Below are positions 1-8,812 of a stretch of 64,000 bases of DNA, in pieces. Source of the DNA: Hymenobacter wooponensis (lineage in GTDB: Bacteria; Bacteroidota; Bacteroidia; Cytophagales; Hymenobacteraceae); NCBI RefSeq assembly GCF_004745865.1, contig NZ_SRKZ01000007.1, forward strand, positions 124,001 through 188,000, given 5' to 3'. A program made the translations under genes and the position numbers. The notes beneath the pieces are model-generated. The model saw only the letters and a program-made list of their open reading frames with translations. It was not told the origin of the DNA and searched no databases. How positions within the stretch are numbered: the first letter of the stretch is position 1; the number at the start of each line of letters is the position of its first letter.

Positions 1-218
1 GCAACCGCATGCAGGTAGCTGAGCGCATCGGTCAGTACAAGAAGGAGAACGACATCACTATTCTGCAAACCAACCGCTGGAACGAGATCCTTGAGCGCGG
101 CCTCCAGAAAGGCGACCGGCTCGGCCTCACCCGCGACTTCATTCTGAAGTACTTCGACGCCGTTCACCTGGAGTCCATCAACCGCCAAAACCGTGTAATG
201 AACCGCGAGAATTTGTAA
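1..218 (+). CDS. C-terminal end of DAHP synthase/chorismate mutase (type II), partial
   Basis: This reading frame is already open at the first base, so only the last 71 residues or so of a longer protein are present. The segment (VAERIGQYKK, TILQTNRWNEIL, then FDAVHLESINRQN) matches the end of the AroQ-type chorismate mutase domain found in Bacteroidota fusions with 3-deoxy-7-phosphoheptulonate synthase. That enzyme starts the shikimate pathway and converts chorismate to prephenate. The internal ATG at position 9 is unlikely to be the start, because the helix continues upstream of it. The domain call is from family recognition; the fusion partner lies outside the window and is inferred. Confidence 0.85.
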   Translation, partial: NRMQVAERIGQYKKENDITILQTNRWNEILERGLQKGDRLGLTRDFILKYFDAVHLESINRQNRVMNRENL

Positions 219-722
219 TGGAGTGACAAAGTAAAAAGCTCGTCTCTCCGAGCTCGTTAAATATTTCGCCCGGGTCGTTGCTGTAAGCAGCACGTCATTC
301 TGGAGGAAACAGAGTTTTCATGCAAACCCGATAAGGTTCTTACCTAGTCGTGTTTACCTGCTGAACTCTATTTTCTATCAGGATGACGTGCTGCTTTTTG
401 TCTTTACCATAGGGCACCTACACGTATAGCGCGTCTTGTCAAGCCTAGTGAGCAAGCAAGAGTTGGGAGCACGAATCGTGCTGGGCAGCAGATAGAAATA
501 TTAAAAGATTGCACCTTACCGTGCGGTACAATATCTTACACACTTCATCCAAGCCTGCACCTATAAATAGCGCATTGGCGGGCATGCGAACAGTAGTGGC
601 TGTAAATAACGCCATCAGCAAAATTCTTAATTAAAACTGAATTTAATCAAGAGTCACAGTTGATTCAAATACTATAGCTACTGGCAATTCAAAACGAGTT
701 TATTCACTTTTTCCCTTATACA
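219..722. other. Gene-free stretch with one hairpin repeat
   Basis: About 500 bases without a convincing ORF. The only structure I see is an inverted repeat, 286-298 with 383-395, described separately. The right part (about 600-720) is AT-rich and probably holds the promoter of the next gene, but no exact TAnnTTTG box stands out. Confidence 0.6.
286..395. repeat. Dispersed inverted repeat (hairpin element A)
   Basis: Arms AGCAGCACGTCAT (286-298) and ATGACGTGCTGCT (383-395) are perfect complements 84 bases apart, and partial pairing continues inward (TTCTGG against CAGGAT). The arm core resembles that of the elements at 2944-3045 and 61634-61744, which suggests one family of intergenic repeats. 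Confidence 0.6.
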
Positions 723-1691
723 TTGAAACACGCTGTACTCCTTCTTTTTCTACTACCAGCCCATGCATTTGCCCAGTTCGGCCGGGGCTACACCGGCCCT
801 ACCATGCAGCAGAACCAGCAGTCCCGCCAGGATTTTAATAGGATGACAAACCAGCGGAGTCAAGACTTTCGCATGGCACAGACGCAAAAAAATCGAACTG
901 GTTACGGCGCTGGACCAATGAGCAAAGAAGCGCAGCTGCAGGCCCAAGCCAAACAGCAAAAGCTAGAGTTGGAAGCCAACGAGAAACTTACGCAATTGGC
1001 GCAGGAGCAAGAGCGTAGAAGACAGCAGCACCCCGCCCCAAACCCGCAGCAGGCGGTGCTTCAGCAGAAAAAAGACGACAAACAGTTGAACCGCCTCGCC
1101 GTGAAAAACTACCGTGAGGTGTTTTTGCCTGAACAGGTAACCAATGCACTGCAGGCCCAGCAACTCTCGCCCGAGGCCCAGCAGCAGTTGCAACGCCTCA
1201 ACAAGAACCTGATGGATAAGTCATGGTGGAAAAACCGGGAAGGAGCGCAGTTGCAGGCCTCCGTTAAGGCTTACAACGACACGCTCACCTCGCTCACCAC
1301 TGGCCTTCTGGGATTCAATCTTGCTTCGCCTCCATCAATGCCCTCCGCCTTCTCGGTTAGCAACATCAATGCCCAGCTTGCCGCCGACAAATTTGATCAA
1401 GGTGCTGCCAACCAACTCATTCAAGATGCTGCCTTAACTGAGAGGCTTACGGCTGGTGAACAGTTGGCCAAAGCTGTCAATGAGTTTAGTCACCTAAGTA
1501 CTGCGGCTTCCGGTCAAGAGACCCAACCCAATCCGAAGAAGTTGAAGGAAGAAGTGCAAGAAGGTGTACGCTTAGTTGCCAAGGCAATGGACCGCTACAT
1601 CGTCCGAATTAACTCATCAACGGCTATTGACGACGCGCAAAAAGCATTGTTGAAATCAACTGAAACTTACTTAGCGAAGAAAGGGAAGTAA
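723..1691 (+). CDS. Exported Q-rich hypothetical protein
   Basis: A 322-residue protein with a clear N-terminal signal peptide (MKHAVLLLFLLPAHAFAQ, probable cleavage after AFA). The first 150 mature residues are rich in Gln, Asn and Arg and look low-complexity; the rest (about 150-322) looks helical and soluble. The start is TTG at 723: no upstream in-frame ATG exists, and the next ATG would remove the signal peptide. I recognise no family. It is monocistronic, closed by the terminator at 1732-1771. A periplasmic or surface location is inferred from the signal peptide only. Confidence 0.7.
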   Translation: MKHAVLLLFLLPAHAFAQFGRGYTGPTMQQNQQSRQDFNRMTNQRSQDFRMAQTQKNRTGYGAGPMSKEAQLQAQAKQQKLELEANEKLTQLAQEQERRRQQHPAPNPQQAVLQQKKDDKQLNRLAVKNYREVFLPEQVTNALQAQQLSPEAQQQLQRLNKNLMDKSWWKNREGAQLQASVKAYNDTLTSLTTGLLGFNLASPPSMPSAFSVSNINAQLAADKFDQGAANQLIQDAALTERLTAGEQLAKAVNEFSHLSTAASGQETQPNPKKLKEEVQEGVRLVAKAMDRYIVRINSSTAIDDAQKALLKSTETYLAKKGK

Positions 1692-1731
1692 CCCGTCAGG
1701 GCACTATCCTCAACTTTTTACTCTGTTACCT

Positions 1732-1771
1732 AAAAGCCCGTCATCCTTCGCGTAGGGTGGCGGGCTTTTTT
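1732..1771 (+). terminator. Rho-independent terminator
   Basis: AAAAGCCCGTCATCC pairs with GGGTGGCGGGCTTTT through a short loop, with two G-U type pairs, followed by T residues. It ends the Q-rich protein gene. Confidence 0.8.
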
Positions 1772-1845
1772 GGGGGAATGCCACTTGCTTAGCGGGCTTT
1801 CCGTCAGTTCTTTCTACTATTGGTGAGAACTAACACGCCCCACCC

Positions 1846-2919
1846 ATGCCCGCACCTCTCCTAGCCCGCTTAAGTGGCCTAGCCCTGGCCGCTACTTTGC
1901 TGTTCACCGGTTGTCAGCAGAAACCCGATGCTCCGTCGGCGCCAGCCGCTGAATCACCTAATACTGTTACCACGGTCTATTTGCAGCCGTTTGAGACGGG
2001 CATCCGCAGCGGGGGCGTACAGCTGATTCCGATTAAGACGAGTAAAGGCACGTTCAACGTTTGGACGAAGCGGTTTGGGACGGGCAAGATAAAGGTGCTG
2101 CTCCTGCATGGGGGCCCGGCCATGACGCATGAGTACTTTGAGTGCTTCGAGAGCTTCTTCCCGCAGGAAGGCATTCAGTTCTACGAGTACGACCAGCTCG
2201 GCTCCTACTACTCCGACCAGCCCAACGATGACGACCTGTGGCGCACCGAGCGCTTCGTGGATGAGGTAGAGCAGGTGCGGCAGGCCCTGGGCATTGATAA
2301 ATTCTACGTACTAGGCCACTCCTGGGGCGGTATTCTGGCCCTTGAGTATGCCCTCAAGCACCAAGACCATCTGGCCGGCCTTGTCATCTCAAACATGGTG
2401 GCCAGCATTCCGCGCTACGACGCCTACAATAAGACGCTGCGCGCCCAGCTGCGGCCTTCCCTGCTGGATTCATTGGAGAAGTTTGAAGTGAAGAAGGACT
2501 ACCACAACCCCACCTACGAGGGTTTGGTGTTCAAGAACTACTACTCCCAGCACCTGCTGCGCCTACCCGAAATGCCCGACCCAGTGGCGCGCTCTTTCAA
2601 GCACGTGAACCAGCACGTATATGAGCTGATGCAGGGCCCGAACGAGTTTAAAACCATGGGCCGCCTCTTCACCTGGGACCGGTGGAACGACCTCAATAAG
2701 ATTACCGTGCCCACCCTCATGATTGGCGGCCAGTACGATACCATGAACCCCAAAGACATGGAGGAAATGAGCCACAAGGTGAAGCAAGGCAACTACTTAC
2801 TCTGCCCCCAAGGCAGCCATATGAGCATGTGGGACGACCAGCAAACCTACTTCCGCGGCCTTACCAAGTTCCTCAAATCCGTAAACGACGGCACCTTCAA
2901 AGCAGGTACCACGCTGTAG
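1846..2919 (+). CDS. Proline iminopeptidase-like alpha/beta hydrolase lipoprotein (S33)
   Basis: A 357-residue alpha/beta hydrolase of the S33 prolyl aminopeptidase type, which removes N-terminal proline from peptides. Residues 1-23 form a lipoprotein signal with lipobox LFTGC (Cys23), so the enzyme should be anchored in the envelope facing the periplasm or outside. The oxyanion motif HGGP is at 88-91, the nucleophile elbow GHSWGG has Ser159, and the acid and base are probably Asp298 (GQYDTM) and His325 (GSHMSM). A 7/8 match to the Bacteroidota -7 box, TACTATTG, lies at 1815-1822. The exact substrate is not shown by sequence; S33 relatives also include other amidases and esterases. Confidence 0.85.
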   Translation: MPAPLLARLSGLALAATLLFTGCQQKPDAPSAPAAESPNTVTTVYLQPFETGIRSGGVQLIPIKTSKGTFNVWTKRFGTGKIKVLLLHGGPAMTHEYFECFESFFPQEGIQFYEYDQLGSYYSDQPNDDDLWRTERFVDEVEQVRQALGIDKFYVLGHSWGGILALEYALKHQDHLAGLVISNMVASIPRYDAYNKTLRAQLRPSLLDSLEKFEVKKDYHNPTYEGLVFKNYYSQHLLRLPEMPDPVARSFKHVNQHVYELMQGPNEFKTMGRLFTWDRWNDLNKITVPTLMIGGQYDTMNPKDMEEMSHKVKQGNYLLCPQGSHMSMWDDQQTYFRGLTKFLKSVNDGTFKAGTTL

Positions 2920-2943
2920 CACCCGCCCGATACACACTTACCC

Positions 2944-3045
2944 GCACATCATCCTGACGAAGGAAGGACCTTACCCCGGTAACACAACTGGCCAAGGCCA
3001 CCTGTTTATGCGTGATAAGATCCTTCCTTCGTCAGGATGATGTGC
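2944..3045. repeat. Dispersed inverted repeat (hairpin element B)
   Basis: Perfect 25-base arms (2944-2968 and 3021-3045, starting GCACATCATCCTGACG) flank a 52-base loop. It sits between two convergent genes and could act as a bidirectional terminator, but it has no T-run and its core resembles elements A and D. Confidence 0.75.
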
Positions 3046-3063
3046 TGATAGGCAAGATTGGCT

Positions 3064-3876
3064 TTACTGCGGCTTGGAGGACGCGGTTTCCTTCATGCGT
3101 TCCTCAATCTGGGCTAGCAGGAAGCCGGCGTCTTCTTTGTGAGCGGCATCGTCAAAAAGCTGAACGGCGCGCCGGGCATGGGCGCGGGCCTTATCAAATT
3201 CCTTGAGCTCAAGGTACACAAAGGCCACGTTGAGATGCGAGGTAGGGTAGTTCTTGCGCAGCTGAATAGAGCGCTCAAACGGCGCCAGGCTCTCCTTGAA
3301 CTGGCCTAGGCGCTGATAGGCATACCCCAGCGCGAAATACGAGAGGTAGTCGCCCTGGCCGTGGTCGTGGGCCTGCTGGTAGAACTGAATGGTCCGCCGA
3401 AACACCTCATCCTCGCCCAGGTCCTGCTCGGCGCAGTCGCACTGCTGCACGGCAAAGTAGTAGTCGCCGAGGGCGCGGTCGAGCTTATAGTTGTCGGGGT
3501 ACTTTTCCTTGAGCTTCTCCAGCACCCGCCGCACCGGAAAGGTGTACCGGACGGAGTCTTTGCCCGACTGACGTAGGCTGTCGATGGAGGGCGCCAGCAG
3601 CGCCAGGTCGCGGAAGGCGAAGCGCTTGAGCTCTTCGGTGCCAATGTGGTAATTGAGGGCTAGCTCCGTCTTTTTCAGGGCTACGGCCGGCTCCACATTC
3701 ATTTGGTCCGCGAATTTCAATAGCTTCCACGCCGATTCGTAACGGCGCTCCAGCATCAGCTGGTTGGCCTTCTTTAGCGTCGTGGCCAGTGCCGCCGCTT
3801 CGGCCGCAGTCGAAGTTTGGGCCTTACTTACCATCGGGACCAGCAACATCCCCAGAAAAACAAACAGCAAACGCAT
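3064..3876 (-). CDS. Exported TPR-repeat protein
   Basis: A 270-residue protein. I start at 3876 (MRLLFVFLGMLLVPMVSKAQ), because this gives a standard signal peptide ending SKA-Q; the 26 residues upstream in frame do not look like a leader. The second half holds at least two TPR-like repeats (FALGYAYQRLGQFKESLAPF, then HLNVAFVYLELKEFDKARAH). TPRs bind proteins, so a periplasmic scaffold is possible, but no partner is evident. A near-consensus -7 box on the same strand (CATCTTTG, 3900-3907) supports this start. Confidence 0.75.
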   Translation of the reverse strand: MRLLFVFLGMLLVPMVSKAQTSTAAEAAALATTLKKANQLMLERRYESAWKLLKFADQMNVEPAVALKKTELALNYHIGTEELKRFAFRDLALLAPSIDSLRQSGKDSVRYTFPVRRVLEKLKEKYPDNYKLDRALGDYYFAVQQCDCAEQDLGEDEVFRRTIQFYQQAHDHGQGDYLSYFALGYAYQRLGQFKESLAPFERSIQLRKNYPTSHLNVAFVYLELKEFDKARAHARRAVQLFDDAAHKEDAGFLLAQIEERMKETASSKPQ

Positions 3877-4194
3877 AACGGGCAATTGAAAACTTGGGTC
3901 AAAGATGCTGGATTTTGGGCGGAAGCAGCGGAAGTGGATATTGCCCGCTGGCACTTACGTGCTTGAACGCTGCATGGCCTTCCCATCGTACGATAACCAC
4001 CGTACTAAGTCTTACCCTCTTGGTTGGCGCGCCACCGCTTGCTGCCCGCGTAGCACCACGCTAGCTCAGCTAACTCGCCTTACCCTGGCTGAAAGATGGC
4101 CCCGGTACGTTTCTAAATTTTCTTTGCTCTCGTAAGCTCAACAACAACTCGTTCTCCGCTCGCAGTACTCCCACCTTCTGCTTTTCTTGCCCCT

Positions 4195-5595
4195 ATGCTT
4201 TTTTATACTGTGATGAAGCCCCTCGTGCAGGTGGCCCTGCGCGTATTTTTCCGGCAGCTGGAAGTGCGCCACCCCGAGCGGCTGCAAATGCGCGGCCCCT
4301 TGCTCATCACCAGTAACCACCCCAACACCCTCATGGACCCGCTGGTGGCCGCCATCAACCGCCGGCAGCCGGTGGCGTTTCTGGCTAAAAGCACTTTTTT
4401 CAAGAACCCCATTCTGCGGGCCATTATGGAGTCGGGCAACTCCATCCCAATTTATCGGCGCCAAGACCTTGACACTGGCGCCGAAACCTTAACGCCGGCC
4501 CAGCTGGAAGCCCAGAATGAGAAGGCCTTCGGGCGGTGCTACGACTACTTCGATAAGGGCGGCACCATCATGATTTTCCCCGAGGGTACCAGCGTGTCGG
4601 AGCGGCGGCTGCGGCCCCTTAAAACGGGCGCGGCCCGCATTGCGCTGGGTGCCGAAGCCCGGCACAACTTTGAGCTAGGCCTGCACATTCTGCCCATGGG
4701 CATCAACTACTTCGACCCGCAGCGCTTCCGCTCCGATGTGTTTGTGGAGCTGGCCGAGCCCATCAGCGTGGCCGACTACGCCGAGCACTACCGCCAAGAC
4801 CCCGAAGCTGCCGCCGATGTGCTGACTGACGAAATCCGAAGGCGCATGGAAGCCAGCCTCATCATTACCCGCACCGATGAGGAAGATGAGCTGGTAACGC
4901 AGGTAGAACGCACCTTTGGCCAGCACCTCATTCAGGACGACGAAGAAACCCTATCCGACAACTTTCAGCTCAGCCGCACTTTGCTTAAGGCCGTGCGTTT
5001 TTATGAAGGCCATGACCCCGTACGGCTGGCCGAAGTGCGCGAGCAGCTGCACAACTACCACCAGGAACTCCGGCGGCTCCGCCTCACCGACGACGCCCTG
5101 GAAACTCGCCACGTAGAGGGCAGCCGGGCCAGCCGGGCCTTCTCAGCCGGCGTCCGGCTGCTGCTGGGCGCGCCGCTGTTTGTGTATGGGGTCATCAACA
5201 ACTACTTGCCCTACAAAATACCCTCCATGGTAGCGAAACGAGCCACGAAGGACGTAGAGTTTGTGGCGCCCATTATGCTGGTAGTAGGCATGATTACGTT
5301 TACCCTGGCCTACATAGGGCAAACGGTGCTGGTGTATCACTTCACGCAAGACTGGCGCTGGACGCTGCTTTACTTCCTCAGCCTGCCGGTTTCGGGTTTT
5401 TACGCCCTCAGCTACTCGGGCAATCTGGCGGCCCGGCTACGGCGGCTGCGGGTGCTGCGCCTATTTCGTACGGAGCGCCCCCTCATGGAGGGGCTGCTGC
5501 GGCAGCGCACCGAGCTCATTCGCGTTCTGCGCGAGGCTCGGGAGGTGTACCTTAGCACCGCTGCCTCTGCCACCGACAGTGCTCCGAGTGCTTAA
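4195..5595 (+). CDS. Lysophospholipid acyltransferase-like protein (PlsC domain)
   Basis: A 466-residue membrane protein with an acyltransferase domain: the HX4D motif (His42, Asp48 in NHPNTLMD) and FPEGTS at 128-133, the substrate-binding block of glycerophosphate acyltransferases. The family moves an acyl chain to glycerol-phosphate or lysophosphatidic acid at the inner membrane. The protein is about twice the usual PlsC length; the C-terminal part (about 335-405) has hydrophobic segments and then a basic tail. A near-consensus -7 box (TTTCTTTG) lies at 4119-4126. The exact acceptor is not determined. Confidence 0.8.
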   Translation: MLFYTVMKPLVQVALRVFFRQLEVRHPERLQMRGPLLITSNHPNTLMDPLVAAINRRQPVAFLAKSTFFKNPILRAIMESGNSIPIYRRQDLDTGAETLTPAQLEAQNEKAFGRCYDYFDKGGTIMIFPEGTSVSERRLRPLKTGAARIALGAEARHNFELGLHILPMGINYFDPQRFRSDVFVELAEPISVADYAEHYRQDPEAAADVLTDEIRRRMEASLIITRTDEEDELVTQVERTFGQHLIQDDEETLSDNFQLSRTLLKAVRFYEGHDPVRLAEVREQLHNYHQELRRLRLTDDALETRHVEGSRASRAFSAGVRLLLGAPLFVYGVINNYLPYKIPSMVAKRATKDVEFVAPIMLVVGMITFTLAYIGQTVLVYHFTQDWRWTLLYFLSLPVSGFYALSYSGNLAARLRRLRVLRLFRTERPLMEGLLRQRTELIRVLREAREVYLSTAASATDSAPSA

Positions 5596-5596
5596 G

Positions 5597-6202
5597 CTAC
5601 CAACTGCCTTTAACGCCTCCTCCAAGCGTGAGAATTTCCTTCAGCTTGAGGCTACGGTTTGTGAGGGCACTCACTAGATACAACTCATTGGTACCCAGTT
5701 CAGCGTAGAGGGTTTGCTTAGGCACATAACGACCCGAGAGGTGGCCTAGGTGCGTCAGGCGAGGGCCCGCAAACGCGCCCATTCGCACCGCCGCCGACCA
5801 CCAATAATAGCCCGGCCGGTAGCGTCCCGCGGAGTTGTTGGTCAGAAAGTACTGGCTGCCCGTGGTGTAATTGATAAAGCCACCCACCGCCACGGGGCTC
5901 ACCTCCCAGCGCGAGTGGCCTAGCCGGGGCGAGAAAGGAATATAGCTGGTTTTAAGGGTGATGATAGCCGCCCGGTGCCCAGCCAGCCGGCGCGGCAAGT
6001 ACCCTACAAGTACTTCCGGCTCTAAGCGCTGGTGCGCTACGCGGTAGCCGCCCCCCAGCGCCACTAGGCCAGTACCGCCGGCAAAGTGCAGCGTCAGAAA
6101 GAACGGTCCGGCCTGGGGCGGGGCGTCGGTTTGCGCTTGCATGGGCAGGATCACTGAGCCATAGGCCAGTAGCCCCAGCAGCACCCTACGCATCTGGCCC
6201 AT
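5597..6202 (-). CDS. Outer-membrane-like protein, copy 1 of a duplicated module
   Basis: A 201-residue protein with a signal peptide (MRRVLLGLLAYGSVILPMQAQ; Met4 is an equally good start) and alternating polar/aromatic segments typical of a small beta-barrel (GGGYRV, LEPEVLVGYLP, YAELGTNELYLVSAL). It overlaps the phosphoesterase gene upstream by 17 bases, so the two are probably translated together. Its paralogue is at 7080-7721, also behind a phosphoesterase; shared blocks include VGY.P, ELG.N.LY..S and ILTL. I do not know a named family. Confidence 0.65.
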   Translation of the reverse strand: MGQMRRVLLGLLAYGSVILPMQAQTDAPPQAGPFFLTLHFAGGTGLVALGGGYRVAHQRLEPEVLVGYLPRRLAGHRAAIITLKTSYIPFSPRLGHSRWEVSPVAVGGFINYTTGSQYFLTNNSAGRYRPGYYWWSAAVRMGAFAGPRLTHLGHLSGRYVPKQTLYAELGTNELYLVSALTNRSLKLKEILTLGGGVKGSW

Positions 6203-7061
6203 ACGTCACGGTTTCTAGCCGAAACTGACGCTGCCCCCACAGCGAGATGATGTGGTAGCGGTGCTTGGCCAAGCTGTAGGTGGTCAGATAAGTGACTCCA
6301 TCTCGGAAGGGCTGGCCGGCCGTGTAGCGGTGCACGTGCCCGCTCAGGTGAAATACCAGCCGGGAACAGCCACGCAACGCCGCCGTGTACGTGGGTATCA
6401 GGGCGGGGTCAAAGTCTTCATCCGTAGGAGGCACGTGGCTGAGCACCACCGCGCGCTGGCTGCCCGTGGTGTCTTGAAGCTGCTGACGGAGCCAAGCTAC
6501 ATCGGGCACCTGAGCGCCGAAACCGTATTCCCGGCCGTTGGTGTCGAGGCAGATAAACTTGGTGCCGCCGTACTGGAAGGTGTAGTTCAGGGGCCCGTAG
6601 ATAGACTGATAGATAGCGCGCCCGTTGCCCACCAGATCATGATTGCCTACCACCGTGAGGTAGGGCACGCGCAGCTGCTGCAGGCGCTGGTGCACCCACC
6701 GAAACTCTCGCAGCAGACCAAAGTCGGAGATGTCGCCGCCCACAAACACAAAGTCAATGGCCCGCTGCCGGTTAACGCTGGCCACAAACTGCTCGGTTTC
6801 ATCGTAAAACCGCTGAGTGTCGCCCACAAATACAAACCGCACGGTGTCAGCGGTTGCGGCGCGGGGCATTTGCTGCAGGAGGGCCAGCGTTTGGGTGGTC
6901 AGGCCCCGCTCAGCAGTGGGCAGGTGCGTTTGGTTGGGACTGTACTCCACCAGTGAGCAGCCCACTAAACCAGTGAGGGCCAGCATACATCCGCAGGAAT
7001 ACCAGCTGTTCATCCATCTGAAACCTAAAGGGCGAGCTACGTTAGCTGACCCAACCTGCAT
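6186..7061 (-). CDS. Calcineurin-like metallophosphoesterase lipoprotein, copy 1
   Basis: A 291-residue calcineurin-type metallophosphoesterase with a lipoprotein leader (LTGLVGC). The metal-binding motifs appear in order: GDTQ, GGDISD, GNHD, SHVPP and GHVH, so it should be an active two-metal phosphohydrolase in the envelope. The start at 7061 gives a positively charged region before the hydrophobic core; Met17 (7013) is an alternative. It overlaps the barrel gene downstream. It is about half identical by eye to the copy at 7721-8551. The substrate is unknown. Confidence 0.8.
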   Translation of the reverse strand: MQVGSANVARPLGFRWMNSWYSCGCMLALTGLVGCSLVEYSPNQTHLPTAERGLTTQTLALLQQMPRAATADTVRFVFVGDTQRFYDETEQFVASVNRQRAIDFVFVGGDISDFGLLREFRWVHQRLQQLRVPYLTVVGNHDLVGNGRAIYQSIYGPLNYTFQYGGTKFICLDTNGREYGFGAQVPDVAWLRQQLQDTTGSQRAVVLSHVPPTDEDFDPALIPTYTAALRGCSRLVFHLSGHVHRYTAGQPFRDGVTYLTTYSLAKHRYHIISLWGQRQFRLETVTYGPDA

Positions 7062-7079
7062 TTCGGCCTAAAGGCCACC

Positions 7080-7721
7080 CTAGAAGTCTGCCTTCAGGCC
7101 TAGGCTTAGCGTAAGGATATCTCCCACTGACAGTGCTTTACGGTTCTGCACGTAGCTGAGAATGTAGAGGTCGTTGCTGCCCAGCTCGTAGTAAAAGGCT
7201 ACGTTGCGGGGCTGGCCAGCGGGGGTACGTCGGCGGTAGGCCAGGCGGCTGCCCAATACAGGACCCACGCGGGTATCAGTAGAAAACCAGTAGTAGCCTT
7301 TGGCATATTGGCCTTTTTCCTCGTCGTTGACGGTACCGTGGGTATAGCTCAGGTATCCACCCACGGTGAGGGGCCGAATCTGCCACCGCTCACCCACGGG
7401 CAGCACGAAGGGCGAGTAGGTGTACTTAGCCGTGGCAATGGTCAGTGAAGAGCCCGCGTATTTGGTAGGCACGTAGCCCACCAGAATATCCAGCTCATTT
7501 TTGTCTTTGCCGAGGCTGTAGCCCACACCCGCCGCTACCATGCCAATGCCGCCGCCGGTTTGCAGCACCACGTGGCGTGGGCGGTACCAGGGCTTTTTGT
7601 CAAGGGGCTCTAGGCCAGTTGAGCGCGTGATGAGTGAATCAGGAGTGGCGGGGCGAGCTAAGGTGTCGGGCTCCGTCATTGGGCCGGCCAACGCGGCCGC
7701 CAAAAGTAATTGCGGTGCCAT
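7080..7721 (-). CDS. Outer-membrane-like protein, copy 2 of a duplicated module
   Basis: A 213-residue paralogue of the protein at 5597-6202, with matching blocks (ILVGYVPTKYAG, YYELGSNDLYILS, GDILTLSLGLK). The N-terminus (MAPQLLLAAALAGP) is a short hydrophobic leader. Its ATG shares a base with the stop of the phosphoesterase upstream (TAATG), a typical translational coupling arrangement. An outer-membrane barrel is inferred from the strand pattern and the aromatic C-terminal residue; no family name is recognised. Confidence 0.65.
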   Translation of the reverse strand: MAPQLLLAAALAGPMTEPDTLARPATPDSLITRSTGLEPLDKKPWYRPRHVVLQTGGGIGMVAAGVGYSLGKDKNELDILVGYVPTKYAGSSLTIATAKYTYSPFVLPVGERWQIRPLTVGGYLSYTHGTVNDEEKGQYAKGYYWFSTDTRVGPVLGSRLAYRRRTPAGQPRNVAFYYELGSNDLYILSYVQNRKALSVGDILTLSLGLKADF

Positions 7722-8551
7722 TAGAAGGGTACTTTTTTAAGTCGGAACTCCTTGTCGCCCCACATCGTCACGATGAGGTATTGACGCTTTTCGAAGGCAT
7801 AGGAGTTGACGTAGGTAACGCCGTCGTTGAAGGGCTGCCCGATGCTGAAGTCGTGGCGGTGGCCATTCATTTCGAACACTAGGCGCGGGTCTTCGCGCAG
7901 AGCAGTTACGTAGGCCTCACGCACGGCCGGGTCGAAGTCCTCATCCTGCGGCGGCACGTGGGAGATAATCACGTGGCGGCGCACGGTGTTGTCTTGCAAC
8001 TGCTGGCGCACCCACGGCATATCCGGAATGCGGCCGTTGAAGTTGTACTCCCGACCGTTGGTGTCGGTCATGATAAACTTCGTGTCGCCGTAAACGAAAG
8101 AGTAGTTGAGTGCCCCGAACACTTCCCCGTAGGCCTTGCGGCCGTTGCCCACCTGGTCGTGGTTGCCGATGACGGTGAGGTAAGAAATGGTCAGCTTGCG
8201 CAGCTGATCATCTACCCACCACATTTCGCGGGCTAGGCCAAAGTCGGAAATGTCGCCGGCCACCAGCATAAACTGCACGCCTTTCTGCTGGTTTACGCTC
8301 TTCACCAAGTCCTCCGCATCATCGTAGAAGCGCTGAGAGTCACCGGTGTACACAAAACGCAGAGTATCACCAGCGGGGAGAGGGTTAGCCAATAAGGTGG
8401 TTAGGTGTTTGTCGGTTAGCGCCTGCTTGTCGTCGGGGGAGCGATGATCGTTGGGGCTAAACTCTATCATCTCACAGCTGCTCAGGCCAACGGCGGTGGC
8501 GGCTATGGATAGATAAGAAATAAGGGAATGGGAGCGGAAAATTGAAAGCAT
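7721..8551 (-). CDS. Calcineurin-like metallophosphoesterase lipoprotein, copy 2
   Basis: A 276-residue paralogue of 6186-7061. I use the ATG at 8551 because it gives a compact lipoprotein signal (MLSIFRSHSLIS ... GLSSC). Motifs GDSQ, AGDISD, GNHD, SHVPP and GHRH are present, so metal binding looks intact. Between the motifs both copies share unusual blocks such as DTNGREY and DEDFDPA, which point to a common substrate. It is coupled by TAATG to the barrel gene 7080-7721. Confidence 0.8.
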   Translation of the reverse strand: MLSIFRSHSLISYLSIAATAVGLSSCEMIEFSPNDHRSPDDKQALTDKHLTTLLANPLPAGDTLRFVYTGDSQRFYDDAEDLVKSVNQQKGVQFMLVAGDISDFGLAREMWWVDDQLRKLTISYLTVIGNHDQVGNGRKAYGEVFGALNYSFVYGDTKFIMTDTNGREYNFNGRIPDMPWVRQQLQDNTVRRHVIISHVPPQDEDFDPAVREAYVTALREDPRLVFEMNGHRHDFSIGQPFNDGVTYVNSYAFEKRQYLIVTMWGDKEFRLKKVPF

Positions 8552-8812
8552 ACCTCTGCACTGTGACAGCTGCGGCTTCATACAAATTGAAGCATCATAA
8601 CAGAGCTATATACCTGCGATTCCGCCCGTTTGTTTGAATATGGTGCAGCTTCGTTGTTTGCCGTGGCCCCGCCCCTGGCACTTGGTAACGGTTGAGTTTC
8701 CATAGTCAACCGCTTTTCCACTATTGGGAAGGCCGAATTCAAAACCTGTAAGCAAGCTTCAAAAAAAGCAGCGTTTCCAGCAAAAAAATGTGGTAGCCAG
8801 CTGCGCTGCGGG

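Noticed and set aside
6252..6956. Plus-strand ORF of 234 residues
   Set aside because: Antisense shadow of the phosphoesterase; composition is only the complement of its codons.
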